This document shows positions 19,676-30,216 of a DNA stretch of 64,000 nucleotides, piece by piece (position 1 is the stretch's first letter; every line of letters starts with the position of its first letter). This stretch comes from WHSW01 sp963742205 (GTDB lineage: Bacteria; Actinomycetota; Thermoleophilia; Solirubrobacterales; 70-9), in NCBI GenBank assembly GCA_963742205.1, contig CAVUKZ010000003.1, forward strand, positions 62,001 through 126,000. The letters run 5' to 3'. Made by a program: the position numbers and the translations under genes. The notes below the pieces were generated by a model. That model saw only the letters and a program-made list of their open reading frames with translations, was not told the DNA's origin and did not search any database.

Positions 19676-22600
19676 GCCTCGGCCTCGGTGAGCCGCTCGA
19701 GCTTGGTCTGCCAGCGCCGAGCCGAGACGATGTCGCCCTTGGCCTCGTAGAGCTCACCGGCGCGAGCCGCGGGCTCGACCGCGGCGGCGGTCGCGTCCGT
19801 CGCGGCCAACACGTCGGCCAGCCCGCCCAGCGCGTCGGCGTGCAGGAGCACGCTGTCGGTTCGCTCGGCGAGCCCGACAGCGTCGCGCGCGTGGCGCTCG
19901 GCCTGATCGCCGTCGCCCGCGGCGGCGAGGGCCGCGGCACGTGCCTGACGCCACTTCACCTGGGCGTCGAGGTCGTCAGGGGCGGCGATCCGCTCCGCCT
20001 CTTCGGTCAGCGCCAGCGCCTCCGTCAGCCGGCCCTGGCGGACGAGGGCGGTGGCCAGCATCGGGCCCACGGTCGCCACGATGTGGTGCGCGCCCACCGA
20101 GCGGAAGAAGTCGTAGGAGGCGCGTAGCTCGGCCTCGGCGCCCGCCGGATCGCTCGCCAGGGGCTCAACCGCGGCCGTGGACATCGACATGTAGGCGGGA
20201 TGCGATGCGCGCCCCAGATCGTCGAACAGGCGCCGCGCCTCGGCGAAGGCGTCCTGAGCCTCGGCGATCCGGCCGGTCCGGGCGAGCATCTCGCCGTTCC
20301 AGGTGAGCACGCTGCCCTCGAGCGAGCGGTTGCCCTGCCCGCGCGCCCACGCGAGGTGGTCGCGGGCGCGCTCGATCACCTCGAGGCACGACGTCGGCCC
20401 GAGGGCGGCCGCCTGCAGGAGCCAGTAGCGGACCCACGCCTCGACCCCCGGCGCGCACGCGCGCTGCGCGCATTCCAGCGCGTGCTCAAACGCCTCCTGC
20501 GCCGCCGCCTGCTCGCCCCGGTCCGAGTGCGCCTTGCCGAGCAGATGCCAGGCCTTGGCGGCGCCCTCGTCGTCGCCCAGCTCGCCGAAGACGCGGGCCA
20601 GCTCCGACGCCTCGGAGCGCCCGTTGGCGGCCCACCACCGCGGGTTGGTGATCCGCCGCAGGTCGACCTCGAACACCCTCACCTCCGCGTCAAGCCGTGG
20701 GTCGCCCGCGGTCGCGGCGGCCCGGCGGGCGTCGGCGAGGACGCGCTCAGCGCGCTCGGTGTCGCCCCCGCTGACGAGGACGGTGCCGAGCTCCAATAGG
20801 GGCTCCAGCCGCGTTGGGTCCTGCTCGCCGAGCAGAGCGACCACGCGGGCGAAGTACCTCGCGGCGCGCTCGTCGTCCTGGCGCGCGGCGGCGCGCCTGC
20901 CGGCGGACGTCAGGTGCTCGATCGCCTGCCCGCGCAGGCGCCCAGGATCGGTGCCCGGGACCAGCAGCTCCGAGCTGTAGCGGGCGGCGGCCTCGTAGTG
21001 GTAGCCGAGCAGCTCCTCGACCTCCCCGAGGCGGTCGGCGGACCAATGGCCGAGCCAGTCCGCGACCCGCTCGTGCAGGAGCGCCCGTCGCGCCTTCGGG
21101 ATCGCCTCGTAGACGGCGTCGCGCAGCAGCAGGTGGCGGAATCGGAGCATGTCGTCGCGGCCGCCCGGCCTTCGGGTGGGCTCGATCACGAGCTTGCGCC
21201 GCAGGCGCGCGAGCGCCCGGGCGGCGCCCTCGCCGGCGAGCTCGTCGAGGGGCTCTGCCCAGAACTCCATCCCGATCACCGACGCGGCCTCGGCGCAGGC
21301 GCGCTCGGTGCCGCCGAGGTTGTCGATCCGCGCCGCGAGGATCGCCTCGATCGTCGGTGGGACCTCGATCGGGTCGGCCTCGCCGGTCGTCCTCCAGCCG
21401 CCGTCGCCAGGTTCGAGTCGGCCCTCGTCGATGAGCATGTGCAGCACCTGCTCGACGAAGAGCGGGTTGCCGGCGGCGAGCTCGACCAGGCGGTCGAGGA
21501 AGGCCCCTGGCAGTGCGTCGCCCACGAGCTGCTGGACGAGAGCGCGGGTGTCGAGGCCCGACAGCGGGCGCAGCGCGATCGTGGTTGGACACTCCCGCTC
21601 CCACTCGCCCCGCTGCTCGAGCAGCTCAAAGCGCGCCATGCAGACGCAGAGCACCGGCCCCTCGACCGTGGTCGCGACCTCGACGATGAGGTCGAGCAGC
21701 ACCGGCTCCGCCCAATGCAGGTCATCGAAGACGACGATCACCGGGCGCCGCTGGGCGACGGTCTCCAGCAAGCGCCGCACCGCCCAGGCGGACTGCTCCG
21801 ACGGCTCGCCGCCGAGCTCCAAACCGACGAGCTGCAGCAGATGCCGCGCGACCACCTCGGCGTCCTCCGCCCCGGCGAGCGCGCGGGCGAGCTTTGCGCG
21901 GCGCTCCTCCGGCGAGTCGTCCTCGCCGATCTCCGCCGCGCGGCGGATCATCTCCGCCAGCGCCCAGTAGGTGATCCCCTCGCCGTAGGAGAGGCACCGC
22001 CCGGGCAGCACGGCTGCCCGCTCGCGATAGCGCTCGACCAGCTCGGTGACCAGGCGCGACTTGCCGACTCCGGCGTCGCCGAGCACGGAGACGAACTCGC
22101 GGGAGCCGCGGGCCGCGGCGCGCTCGAAGGCGACGGTGAGCAGGCCGAACTCGCGCCCCCGGCCGACGAGCGGGCGCTCGGCGAGCGCGATCGCGCTCGG
22201 GCGGCCCTCGATCGCGATCAGTCGATGGGCCGTGGTCGGCTCCCGGCGCCCGCGGAGCTCGAGCTCGCCGGCGGGCTCGGTTCGGATCTGATGCCCGGCG
22301 AGGGTCCTGGTCTCGTCGCCGATCAGGATCTCCCCCGGGGGCGCTTGCCCCTGCAGCCGCGCGGCCACGTTCATCGGGTCACCGAGGCTGATCGTGTGCC
22401 CCGCGACGGACCCGCCGACGACGATCGTGCCCGTGTTGACGCCGATTCGCATCCGCAGCCGCTCGCCGACCCGCGGCTCGAGCTCGTCGTTGAGCTCGTC
22501 GAGCTCGTCGAACATCGCGACCGCCGTGCGGAGGGCCCGCAGCGCGTCGTCGCCGTGCGCCCGGTCGGCGCCGAAGACGCCCATCACACCGTCGCCGGCG

Positions 22601-22734
22601 AGGTGCTCGATCTCACCGCCGTGAGCGATCACGACGGCAGACATGCGCTGCAGGAAGGTGAGCAGCAGCTCGCGGAACAACTCCAGCTCGAGACGCTCGG
22701 CGATCGTCGTCGACCCGACGACATCGGCGAACAC
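19672..22734 (-). CDS. Class III nucleotidyl cyclase fused to AAA/STAND ATPase and TPR repeats
   Basis: A signalling protein of ~1020 residues. The class III cyclase domain (~1-170) has the metal Asp in FADVVGSTTIAERLE and LAGDGVMGVFGADRAHGDDA. The ATPase (~195-500) has Walker A VLGDAGVGKSRLVTEL and Walker B VIVVFDDLHWAEP. The C-terminal ~450 residues are TPR-like helical repeats (ERVLADARRAAATAGDPRLD, QAAAQEAFEHALECAQRA). Such proteins are common actinobacterial regulators. The GTG at 22734 is the only usable start, but the family sequence RKKITAV continues in frame just upstream without an ATG/GTG/TTG, so the true start is unresolved. TAGAAT at 22803-22808 may be its -10. Confidence 0.88.
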   Translation of the reverse strand: MFADVVGSTTIAERLELELFRELLLTFLQRMSAVVIAHGGEIEHLAGDGVMGVFGADRAHGDDALRALRTAVAMFDELDELNDELEPRVGERLRMRIGVNTGTIVVGGSVAGHTISLGDPMNVAARLQGQAPPGEILIGDETRTLAGHQIRTEPAGELELRGRREPTTAHRLIAIEGRPSAIALAERPLVGRGREFGLLTVAFERAAARGSREFVSVLGDAGVGKSRLVTELVERYRERAAVLPGRCLSYGEGITYWALAEMIRRAAEIGEDDSPEERRAKLARALAGAEDAEVVARHLLQLVGLELGGEPSEQSAWAVRRLLETVAQRRPVIVVFDDLHWAEPVLLDLIVEVATTVEGPVLCVCMARFELLEQRGEWERECPTTIALRPLSGLDTRALVQQLVGDALPGAFLDRLVELAAGNPLFVEQVLHMLIDEGRLEPGDGGWRTTGEADPIEVPPTIEAILAARIDNLGGTERACAEAASVIGMEFWAEPLDELAGEGAARALARLRRKLVIEPTRRPGGRDDMLRFRHLLLRDAVYEAIPKARRALLHERVADWLGHWSADRLGEVEELLGYHYEAAARYSSELLVPGTDPGRLRGQAIEHLTSAGRRAAARQDDERAARYFARVVALLGEQDPTRLEPLLELGTVLVSGGDTERAERVLADARRAAATAGDPRLDAEVRVFEVDLRRITNPRWWAANGRSEASELARVFGELGDDEGAAKAWHLLGKAHSDRGEQAAAQEAFEHALECAQRACAPGVEAWVRYWLLQAAALGPTSCLEVIERARDHLAWARGQGNRSLEGSVLTWNGEMLARTGRIAEAQDAFAEARRLFDDLGRASHPAYMSMSTAAVEPLASDPAGAEAELRASYDFFRSVGAHHIVATVGPMLATALVRQGRLTEALALTEEAERIAAPDDLDAQVKWRQARAAALAAAGDGDQAERHARDAVGLAERTDSVLLHADALGGLADVLAATDATAAAVEPAARAGELYEAKGDIVSARRWQTKLERLTEAEA

Positions 22735-22802
22735 GGCGGTGATCTTCTTCCGGTACTCGCCCGATCGCAGCGGGATGGACCCCCCGGGTCTCGACGCGCC
22801 CG

Positions 22803-22812
22803 ATTCTATGCT
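22803..22812. promoter_or_regulatory. Overlapping divergent -10 elements
   Basis: ATTCTATGCT reads TAGAAT on the minus strand, toward the cyclase/ATPase gene. On the plus strand it reads TATGCT, 8 nt before the ATG of the glycosyltransferase. The two -10 boxes overlap by two bases, so the genes may be expressed alternatively. Confidence 0.4.
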
Positions 22813-22820
22813 CCGCGCCG

Positions 22821-23912
22821 ATGCGAGTCGGAATCTGCGCCTACTGGTTCAACCGCGGGCAGGGCGTGGTCGCCCGCCAGATCCGCTCGGCGCTCGACGA
22901 GCTCGGGCACGAGACCTTCGTCCTCGCCCGGCCGACGCGGGCGAAAAACATCCGCCCGTCCTTTGTCGACCGCAGCGGGGTCTGGGACCAGCCCGGCGTG
23001 ACCGAGGCGTCGGCGTACCGGATCGGCGCCGACGAGCTGGTCGCATGGGGGCGCGAGCACGAGCTCGAGCTCGCCCTCTTCGACCAGAACTACGAGTTCG
23101 AGTCGATCGAGGCGCTGCGCGCGACCGGCGTCACCACCGTGGGGCGCTTCGTCTGGGAGCAGTTCTCCCCGGAGCACGTCGAGCCCGCCAAGCGAGCCCT
23201 GGAGACGATCTACTCGCTGACGGCCTGCGAGCAGACCCGCTACGCGACGATGGGCATCGACAGCCCGCGCGTGCGCTGGGGCATCCACCCGGAGCTCCTC
23301 GAATTTACGCCCGAGCAACGAGCAACGAACAACGAGCAACGAGCGCTCACGTTTTTTTACCCGGCTGGCTTCCTGAGCAAGCGCAAGCCCGTCGCCGAGG
23401 TGCTCAAGGCCTTTCGCCGCTACGACGACCCGAACGCGAAGCTGGTGATCAAGGGCCAGGTGGAGCGGGAGGTCGACCTGCTGCGCCGAGGCGCCGAGCG
23501 GGACGCGCGGGTGGAGGTGGTGCTGGAGGACCTGCCCACCGACGAGCACCTGCGGCTGTTCGCAGCGGCGGACGTCTGCGTCGCGCCCAGCCGCTGGGAG
23601 GGACTCGGGCTGCACCTCTACGAGTCGATGGCGCTCGGCCTGCCGGTGATCACCAACGACGCGCCGCCGATGAACGAGGTGATCGCCGACGGCGACAACG
23701 GGCTCCTGATCGCCAGCCGGCGACGGGGCCGGGCGCGCTCGGGGATCCCCGCGTACGCGACCAGCGTCCGCGGCCTGGCCGGCGCGCTCGAACGGGTCGC
23801 CGAGCCCGGGCAGCTCGCCGCCCTTCGCGACGGCGTGGCTCGGGCGCGGGAGCGGCTCGCCTGGTCGCACACGGTCGCCGACTACGGCGAGCTGATCGAC
23901 CGCTTCGCGTGA
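22821..23912 (+). CDS. GT-B (family 4-like) glycosyltransferase A
   Basis: A 363-residue protein. The N-terminal half begins RVGICAYWFNRGQGVVARQI. The C-terminal nucleotide-sugar half has PSRWEGLGLHLYESMALGLP, the EX7E-type motif, followed by ITNDAPPMNEVI. The two halves are joined by a linker encoded by a heptamer DNA repeat (EQRATNNEQRA). It is paralogous to the tandem pair at 37.5-39.7 kb. It overlaps the next gene by GTGA. Acceptor and sugar are unknown; a role in surface glycan assembly is inferred from the paralogues lying among sulfotransferases. Confidence 0.85.
   Translation: MRVGICAYWFNRGQGVVARQIRSALDELGHETFVLARPTRAKNIRPSFVDRSGVWDQPGVTEASAYRIGADELVAWGREHELELALFDQNYEFESIEALRATGVTTVGRFVWEQFSPEHVEPAKRALETIYSLTACEQTRYATMGIDSPRVRWGIHPELLEFTPEQRATNNEQRALTFFYPAGFLSKRKPVAEVLKAFRRYDDPNAKLVIKGQVEREVDLLRRGAERDARVEVVLEDLPTDEHLRLFAAADVCVAPSRWEGLGLHLYESMALGLPVITNDAPPMNEVIADGDNGLLIASRRRGRARSGIPAYATSVRGLAGALERVAEPGQLAALRDGVARARERLAWSHTVADYGELIDRFA
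23312..23343 (+). repeat. Heptanucleotide tandem repeat (CGAGCAA type) in glycosyltransferase A
   Basis: CGAGCAA, CGAGCAA, CGAACAA, CGAGCAA at 23312-23339, then CGAG. Same length and frame-independent property as the CGAACGA repeats. It sits exactly between the two GT-B halves. Confidence 0.9.
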
Positions 23913-24391
23913 GCGCCGAGGAGCTGCTCGAGCGCCGCCAGACGGTCGCCCTGCCGCCGGACGAGGCGTTCGCGCTGTTCGCCGACGCCCACAACCTGGA
24001 GGCGATCACCCCGCCGTGGCTTCGGTTTCGGATCCTCACCCCGGCGCCGATCGAGATGCGGGCCGGGACGCTGATCTCCTACCGGCTGTCGCTGCACGGC
24101 GTCCCGGTCCGCTGGCATACCCGGATCGAGACGTGGGAGCCGCCGAGGCGGTTCGTCGACGTGCAGATCTCCGGCCCGTACGCGCTCTGGCACCACACGC
24201 ACGAGTTCGAGCCCGAGGGCACCGGGACCGTGATCCGTGACCGCGTGCGCTACCGGATCGGCTTCGGGCCGCTCGGCGCGGTCGCGCTGCGGCTGTTCGT
24301 GCGCAGCGACCTGAACCGGATCTTCGACCATCGGCGCGCGGCGATCGAGCGCCTGGTCAGCTCGGGCGCTCGGCGGGATCCAGCAGCCTGA
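23909..24391 (+). CDS. SRPBCC (START-like) ligand-binding protein
   Basis: About 160 residues from a GTG that overlaps the upstream TGA (GTGA). It shows the typical SRPBCC start RRQTVALPPDEAFALFADAH, then NLEAITPPWLRFRIL. The central sheet follows (ISYRLSLHGVPVRWHTRIE, TWEPPRRFVDVQISGPY, HHTHEFEPEGTGTVIRDRVR), then the long C-terminal helix. The family binds hydrophobic ligands or acts as cyclase/aromatase. Co-translation with glycosyltransferase A suggests a lipid-linked acceptor, but that is inference. Its 3' end overlaps the convergent gene by 35 bp. Confidence 0.8.
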   Translation: MSAEELLERRQTVALPPDEAFALFADAHNLEAITPPWLRFRILTPAPIEMRAGTLISYRLSLHGVPVRWHTRIETWEPPRRFVDVQISGPYALWHHTHEFEPEGTGTVIRDRVRYRIGFGPLGAVALRLFVRSDLNRIFDHRRAAIERLVSSGARRDPAA

Positions 24392-24993
24392 CCGGGCGGT
24401 CGAGCCGCCTGCCGACCTCCTCGACCTCGGGCTCGCCGAGATCCGGGCCGGCGACCATCAGCACCTCGCGCGCCGGGTAGGTCGCCAGCTCGTCGGTGAT
24501 CGCCTGCACCGGGTCGGCGTCGCCGACGTGGCCGCGGGCGTCGATCCCCGCCGCCGCCAGCGAGGCGAGCGACACCGCCAGCACCCGCGCGGCCGCCTCG
24601 CGCGCCTTGCCGACGTCCGAGGCCCAGCGGTCGAGCGCCGAGGCCCGGGCCGGGGCGAGCATCTGGACCTGCGGCTCCTCGGCGCCCCCGAGCACCTCCC
24701 GGCCCTCGCCGGCGATGGTGGCGATTCGCTGGACCAGCCGGGGGTCGTCGAGCGGCTCGGTGCTGACGACGAGCACGCGGTATCGCGAGTCGCGCGACGC
24801 GCGGAACCTCGATCGGCTCGTCGAACTGCGTCCGCGCGGCGACGATCAGGAGGCTGGCGACGGCGATCGCGCCGAGGGCCAGCCCCAGCGGCGGCCCACC
24901 GAGCCAGAAGCCACCGACGATCGGGATCACGAGCGCCGCGACGATCAGCGGCAGCATCCACGGGCGGATGACCAGCGGAACGAGGCGGCGCAT
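24357..24993 (-). CDS. Two-helix membrane protein with universal-stress-like cytosolic domain, frameshifted
   Basis: The N terminus (from 24993) reads MRRLVPLVIRPWMLPLIVAA with two membrane helices (PLIVAALVIPIVGGFWLGG; GLALGAIAVASLLIVAA). It continues FDEPIEVPRV, after which the frame breaks near 24790. The second frame resumes SRYRVLVVSTEPLDDPRLV, then a Rossmann-like domain (DPVQAITDELATYPAREVLM) resembling universal stress proteins. The total length is one base over a multiple of three, matching one inserted base. It may be a small membrane-tethered stress or permeability protein. No close family is recognised. Confidence 0.65.
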
Positions 24994-25188
24994 GTGCCTC
25001 CTTTACCCGCTGGGCGGTGCGGCCCGGGCGGACGGCCGGTCGTGGAGCACGGCGAAGAGCGGGTGGCCCGCCATCCGCCCGATCATCGCGCATTCAGCGG
25101 GGTAGGAGACTTGCGTCCCGCCGCAGGACGTGAAAGAAAGTGGACTGCGCGTCACGCAGCCGACCAGCCGCAACCAGGAGGCCCCAAG
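24994..25188. other. Intergenic region before the GYD/purD operon
   Basis: 195 bp. It holds AGGAGG at 25176-25181, the ribosome-binding site of the GYD gene, and a short GTCC/GGAC hairpin near 25113-25126. No consensus promoter is obvious. Confidence 0.4.
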
Positions 25189-25466
25189 ATGGCGATCTTC
25201 ATCATGCTCACCCGGCTCACGCCCGACGGCGTGAAGACGATCAAGGACAACCCCTCGCGCGTCCACGAGGTCAACAAGGAAGTCGAACAACTCGGCGTCA
25301 AGGTCCTCAACCAGTGGGCGACGCTGGGCGAGTACGACTTCGTCAGCGTGGTCGAGGCTCCCAACGAACTGGTGATGGCGAAGCTCTCGATCGAGATGGG
25401 ATCCCGCGGGACGGTGATGAACGAGACCCTGACCGCGATCGACGCGGAGGAGTTCACCGGAGCCCT

Positions 25467-25470
<4 letters not shown>
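25189..25470 (+). CDS. GYD-domain protein
   Basis: A 93-residue protein of the GYD family (ferredoxin-like dimeric alpha/beta barrel): MAIFIMLTRLTPDGVKTIKD at the start and the family hallmark LGEYDFVSVVEAPNE, a Gly-(E/R)-YD motif. A strong AGGAGG lies 7 nt upstream. It is coupled to purD by an ATGA overlap. Biochemical function is not known; the operon position suggests a link to purine synthesis. Confidence 0.85.
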
Positions 25471-26738
<1,268 letters not shown>

Positions 26739-26759
26739 CAACAAGGGAGAGAAACAACA

Positions 26760-27260
26760 GTGGAGATGCAACGCGACCCGAGCACCGAGACCGAAGTCGC
26801 CACCCCGGCGAAGCTCGAGCCGATGCCGGAGGTTGAGGCCGCGTTTGAGGAGATCGAGGTCGACGCCCCCCGGGTCGGGATCATCATGGGCTCCAAGAAC
26901 GACAAGCCCAAGATGCAGCCCGCCGGCACGGCGCTGCAGGAGGCCGGGATCCGGTACGAGGTCCGGGTGATGAGCGCCCACCGGGACCCGGAGAAGGTCC
27001 GGGAGTACTGCCACGCGGCCCGGATGCGAGGCCTGCGGGTGCTGATCGCGGGTGCGGGGATGTCCGCGGCGCTGCCCGGCGTCGCGGCGGCCCACACCGA
27101 CCTGCCGGTGATCGGCGTCCCGATCCTCGGCAAGAGCCTCGGCGGGCTCGACGCTCTCCTGTCGGCCGTGCAGATGCCGCCCGGCGTCCCGGTGGCCTGC
27201 GTGGCGATCGACGGCGCCAAGAACGCCGGGCTCCTGGCGGCACGCATAATCAGCTCTTGA
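26760..27260 (+). CDS. purE: N5-carboxyaminoimidazole ribonucleotide mutase
   Basis: A 166-residue class I PurE converting N5-CAIR to CAIR. Core motifs are IIMGSKND, the catalytic-loop SAHRDPEKVREY, AGAGMSAALPGVAAAHTDLP and GVPILGKSLGGLDALLS. About 38 residues of acidic, Pro/Glu-rich sequence precede the core, more than usual. The start is GTG 26760 or ATG 26766. GGGAGAG upstream may be the ribosome-binding site. Its normal partner purK is absent from the window. It overlaps purB as TTGA. Confidence 0.95.
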   Translation: MEMQRDPSTETEVATPAKLEPMPEVEAAFEEIEVDAPRVGIIMGSKNDKPKMQPAGTALQEAGIRYEVRVMSAHRDPEKVREYCHAARMRGLRVLIAGAGMSAALPGVAAAHTDLPVIGVPILGKSLGGLDALLSAVQMPPGVPVACVAIDGAKNAGLLAARIISS

Positions 27261-28555
27261 TCCCTCGGTACACCCGCGAGGCGATGGGCGCCGTTTGGAG
27301 CGATGAGCGCCGCATGCGCGGCTGGCTCGAGGTCGAGCTGGCGGCGACCGACGCCTGGGCGGCGGCCGGGCGGGTGCCGAAGGAGGCCGCGGAGGCCGCC
27401 CGGGAGCGGGCGTCGTTCACGGTCGAGGCGGTCAAGGAGCGCGAGCGCATCACCAACCACGACGTCGCCGCCTTCGTCGACGTCGTCGCCGACTCGATCG
27501 GGCCCGAGGGGCGCTGGATCCACTACGGGCTCACCTCCTCCGACGTGCTCGACACCGCGCTCGCGCTGCAGCTGGTCGAGTCCGGCTTGATCATCGTCAG
27601 CGGGGCGACGGCGTTCCGCGACGCGCTGGTGGCAAAGGCGCGCGAGCACGCGGAGACGCTGACCGCCGGCCGCACGCACGGCGTCCACGCCGAGCCGACC
27701 ACGTTCGGGCTGCGCCTGGCCGGCTTCGCGTTCGAGGCCGACCGCAATCTCAGCCGCCTGCGCGAAGCGTTCGAGCAGGCGGCTGTCGGCAAGCTCTCCG
27801 GCGCGGTCGGGACCTACGCCTCGACGCCGCCCGAGATCGAGGCGGCGGTGATGGACGACCTGGGGCTGGGCGCCGAGGACATCTCAACCCAGGTCGTCCC
27901 CCGGGATCGCCACGCGCAGGTCCTGGGTGCAATCGCTCTGGCGGGAGCCGGGCTCGAGCGCTACGCGCAGGAGATCCGCAACCTGCAGCGGACGGAGGTG
28001 CGCGAGGTCGAGGAGCCGTTCGCCTCCGGCGCGCAGAAGGGCTCATCGGCGATGCCGCACAAGCGCAACCCGATCACCGCGGAGCGGGTCTGCGGTCTCG
28101 CCCGGGTGCTGCGCGGGTACGCGCAGGCGGGGCTCGAGAACGTCGCCCTCTGGCACGAGCGCGACATCTCCCACTCCGGCGCCGAGCGCGTCATCCTGCC
28201 CGACGCGACGATCCTCCTCGACTACATGCAGCACCTCTCGGTGCGCCTGGTTGAGGGGCTCGTGGTCCACCCCGACCGCATGCGGGCGAACCTCGACCTC
28301 ACCCACGGCGCGATCTTCAGCCAGCGGGCGCTGACCGCGCTGATCGAGTCGGGGATGACCCGGGACGAGGCCTATCGCCTGGTCCAGGGGGCGGCGCAGG
28401 GTGCCTGGGACACCGGGACGCCCTTCCGCGAGCTGCTGGCCGAGCGGGCCCCGGACCTGGACCTCGACATCGTGCTCGACTACGACGCGTACCTCACGCA
28501 CGTGCCGGACCTGATCGCCCGGCTCGACCGAATCGGCAGCGGCGACGCGGCCTAG
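27257..28555 (+). CDS. purB: Adenylosuccinate lyase
   Basis: A 432-residue fumarase/aspartase-superfamily lyase acting twice in AMP synthesis (SAICAR to AICAR; adenylosuccinate to AMP). It begins MIPRYTREAMGAVWSDERRM. Active-site regions: the catalytic His region TAGRTHGVHAEPTTFG and the flexible signature loop KGSSAMPHKRNPI. The start is a TTG that overlaps the purE stop (TTGA), so translation is coupled. Its stop shares a CTAG palindrome with the convergent P450 gene. Confidence 0.97.
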   Translation: MIPRYTREAMGAVWSDERRMRGWLEVELAATDAWAAAGRVPKEAAEAARERASFTVEAVKERERITNHDVAAFVDVVADSIGPEGRWIHYGLTSSDVLDTALALQLVESGLIIVSGATAFRDALVAKAREHAETLTAGRTHGVHAEPTTFGLRLAGFAFEADRNLSRLREAFEQAAVGKLSGAVGTYASTPPEIEAAVMDDLGLGAEDISTQVVPRDRHAQVLGAIALAGAGLERYAQEIRNLQRTEVREVEEPFASGAQKGSSAMPHKRNPITAERVCGLARVLRGYAQAGLENVALWHERDISHSGAERVILPDATILLDYMQHLSVRLVEGLVVHPDRMRANLDLTHGAIFSQRALTALIESGMTRDEAYRLVQGAAQGAWDTGTPFRELLAERAPDLDLDIVLDYDAYLTHVPDLIARLDRIGSGDAA

Positions 28556-29904
28556 CGGCGTTCGGCGATCACCCTGGTGCCGGCGGCCGGCGACAGGGTG
28601 ACGTTGCGGCGCACCATGCGCTGCGGGCGCGGGTCGGCCGGGGCGAGCCTGACCGAGGTCAGGACCTCCCGCAGGACTATGCGTAGCTCGAGCTCGGCGA
28701 AGGCGGCGCCGATGCAGCGGCGGGTGCCGCCGCCGAACGGGATCCACGAGTACGTCTCGGGACCCTGCCCGAGGAACCGCTCGGGCTTGAAGGCGAAGGG
28801 GTCGGGATAGACCTCGGGGTTGGTGTGCAGCATGTAGATCGCCGCGAACACGACGCTGCCGGCGTCGAGCTCGTAGCCGGCGAGCGTGGCCCGCTCGCGC
28901 AGCAGCCGCCCGGTCATCGGGACGACCGGGCGCACCCGCAGCGACTCGTCGATCACCGCGTCGAGGTAGGCGCCCTCGTCGGCGTCGAGCTCGGCGACCA
29001 ACCGGTCGAGGGTCGGCGGAGTGTGCAGGAGCAGGTCGAAGGTCCAGGCGAGCGCGGTCGCGGTGGTCTCGTGCCCAGCGAGCAGCAGCGTCAACAGCTG
29101 GTCGCGGAGCTCGGCGTCGGACATCTTCGAGCCATCGTCGAAGGTCGCCGAGACGAGCATCGAGAGGATGTCCTCCCGCGACTCGAGCTCCGGATCGGCG
29201 CGGCGCTCGGCGATCTCGGCGGCCAGCAGCTCGTCCGTGCGCGCGACCTTGGCCGCGAAGCGGCGGTAGTGCGGCAGCTCCTTGACCACCGGCATCGTGA
29301 GCCCGAACGCCGCCGGCGAGGCGGACTCACCGAGCACGGCGATCAGGCCGTCGCGCAGCGCGTCGCGGCGCGCGGGGTCGGTGACCCCGAAGACGGCCCG
29401 CATGATCACCTCGAGCGTGATCGCCTGCATGCTCGGGTGCAGCGGAAATTCCGTGCCGGTCGGCCAGCTGGCGATCTCCGCCGCCGCCACCTCGGTGATG
29501 CCGCGCTCGTACGCGCGCATCCGCTCGCCGTGAAACGGCGGCAGCATCAGCTTGCGGCGGCGCAGATGCTCGGCGCCCTCCTGGAGCAGCAGCGACTGCG
29601 GGCCGAGCAGGGGCCGCAGGACGATGTTGCGCCCGGGGGCGATCGTGTTGATTCGATCGCTCGTGAAGAGCAGCTTCACCGACTCGGGATCGGAGAGGAA
29701 GACGACGTCGCCGGGACCGAGCAGCCGGGCGCTGAACGTGTCACCGAGCCGCTCGCGCCAATGCTCATAGAAGGGGATCGGCCGGGCCAGGAAGCGGGCG
29801 GTCTGCAGCGCCCGTGGCAGCGGGATGTGCGGCGGGCGGGCGCCGGCGCTCGGCGGCGGCGGCGCCGTCGTCGGCGGGCTTTCGGCGACCGCGGCCTCGG
29901 TCAC
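28552..29904 (-). CDS. Cytochrome P450
   Basis: A 450-residue heme monooxygenase. Motifs: I-helix LLAGHETTATALAWTF, K-helix ESLRVRPVV (ExxR), PERFLGQGPETYSWIPF, and the heme-binding loop FGGGTRRCIGAAFAELEL with the axial Cys. No membrane anchor is seen; it is the soluble bacterial type. It begins with a GTG overlapping the TGA of csoR (GTGA), so it is co-transcribed with a metal-responsive repressor, an unusual pairing. Substrate is unknown. Confidence 0.93.
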   Translation of the reverse strand: MTEAAVAESPPTTAPPPPSAGARPPHIPLPRALQTARFLARPIPFYEHWRERLGDTFSARLLGPGDVVFLSDPESVKLLFTSDRINTIAPGRNIVLRPLLGPQSLLLQEGAEHLRRRKLMLPPFHGERMRAYERGITEVAAAEIASWPTGTEFPLHPSMQAITLEVIMRAVFGVTDPARRDALRDGLIAVLGESASPAAFGLTMPVVKELPHYRRFAAKVARTDELLAAEIAERRADPELESREDILSMLVSATFDDGSKMSDAELRDQLLTLLLAGHETTATALAWTFDLLLHTPPTLDRLVAELDADEGAYLDAVIDESLRVRPVVPMTGRLLRERATLAGYELDAGSVVFAAIYMLHTNPEVYPDPFAFKPERFLGQGPETYSWIPFGGGTRRCIGAAFAELELRIVLREVLTSVRLAPADPRPQRMVRRNVTLSPAAGTRVIAERR

Positions 29905-30209
29905 GAGGACCGCGCGAAGCGCTCGACCGCGGTGAGCAGTTCCGCGACCTTCTCGTCGGCGTCGGTGCCGCCGCGCTCGACCGCGTCGCGGACGCAGTGG
30001 TTGGTGTGGTCGGCCAGCAGCTTCAGCGACACGCCCTCGAGCGCCTTGGTGACGGCCGCGATCTGGGTCAGGACGTCGACGCAGTAGGCCTCGTCCTCGA
30101 CCATCCGTCGCACGCCGCCGACCTGGCCCTCAACCCGGGCGAGACGCCGCAAAATCGCCTGCTTGTCGGTGAGATAGCCGGCTGGGCCTTCGGTGGTCTC
30201 GGTTTCCAT
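29901..30209 (-). CDS. csoR: CsoR/RcnR-family metal-responsive repressor
   Basis: A 102-residue all-helical repressor. The C-H-C copper site of CsoR is present: Cys in DEAYCVDVLTQI, and His-x3-Cys in DHTNHC. The core begins KQAILRRLARVEGQVGGVRR. The ATG at 30209 is preceded at 7 nt by TATATT, and a matching operator overlaps that box, so it is probably autoregulated by Cu(I). An in-frame upstream reading joins it to the aminotransferase, but this is caused by a one-base frameshift in that gene. The downstream P450 would also be under its control. Confidence 0.9.
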   Translation of the reverse strand: METETTEGPAGYLTDKQAILRRLARVEGQVGGVRRMVEDEAYCVDVLTQIAAVTKALEGVSLKLLADHTNHCVRDAVERGGTDADEKVAELLTAVERFARSS

Positions 30210-30216
30210 GTGGACA

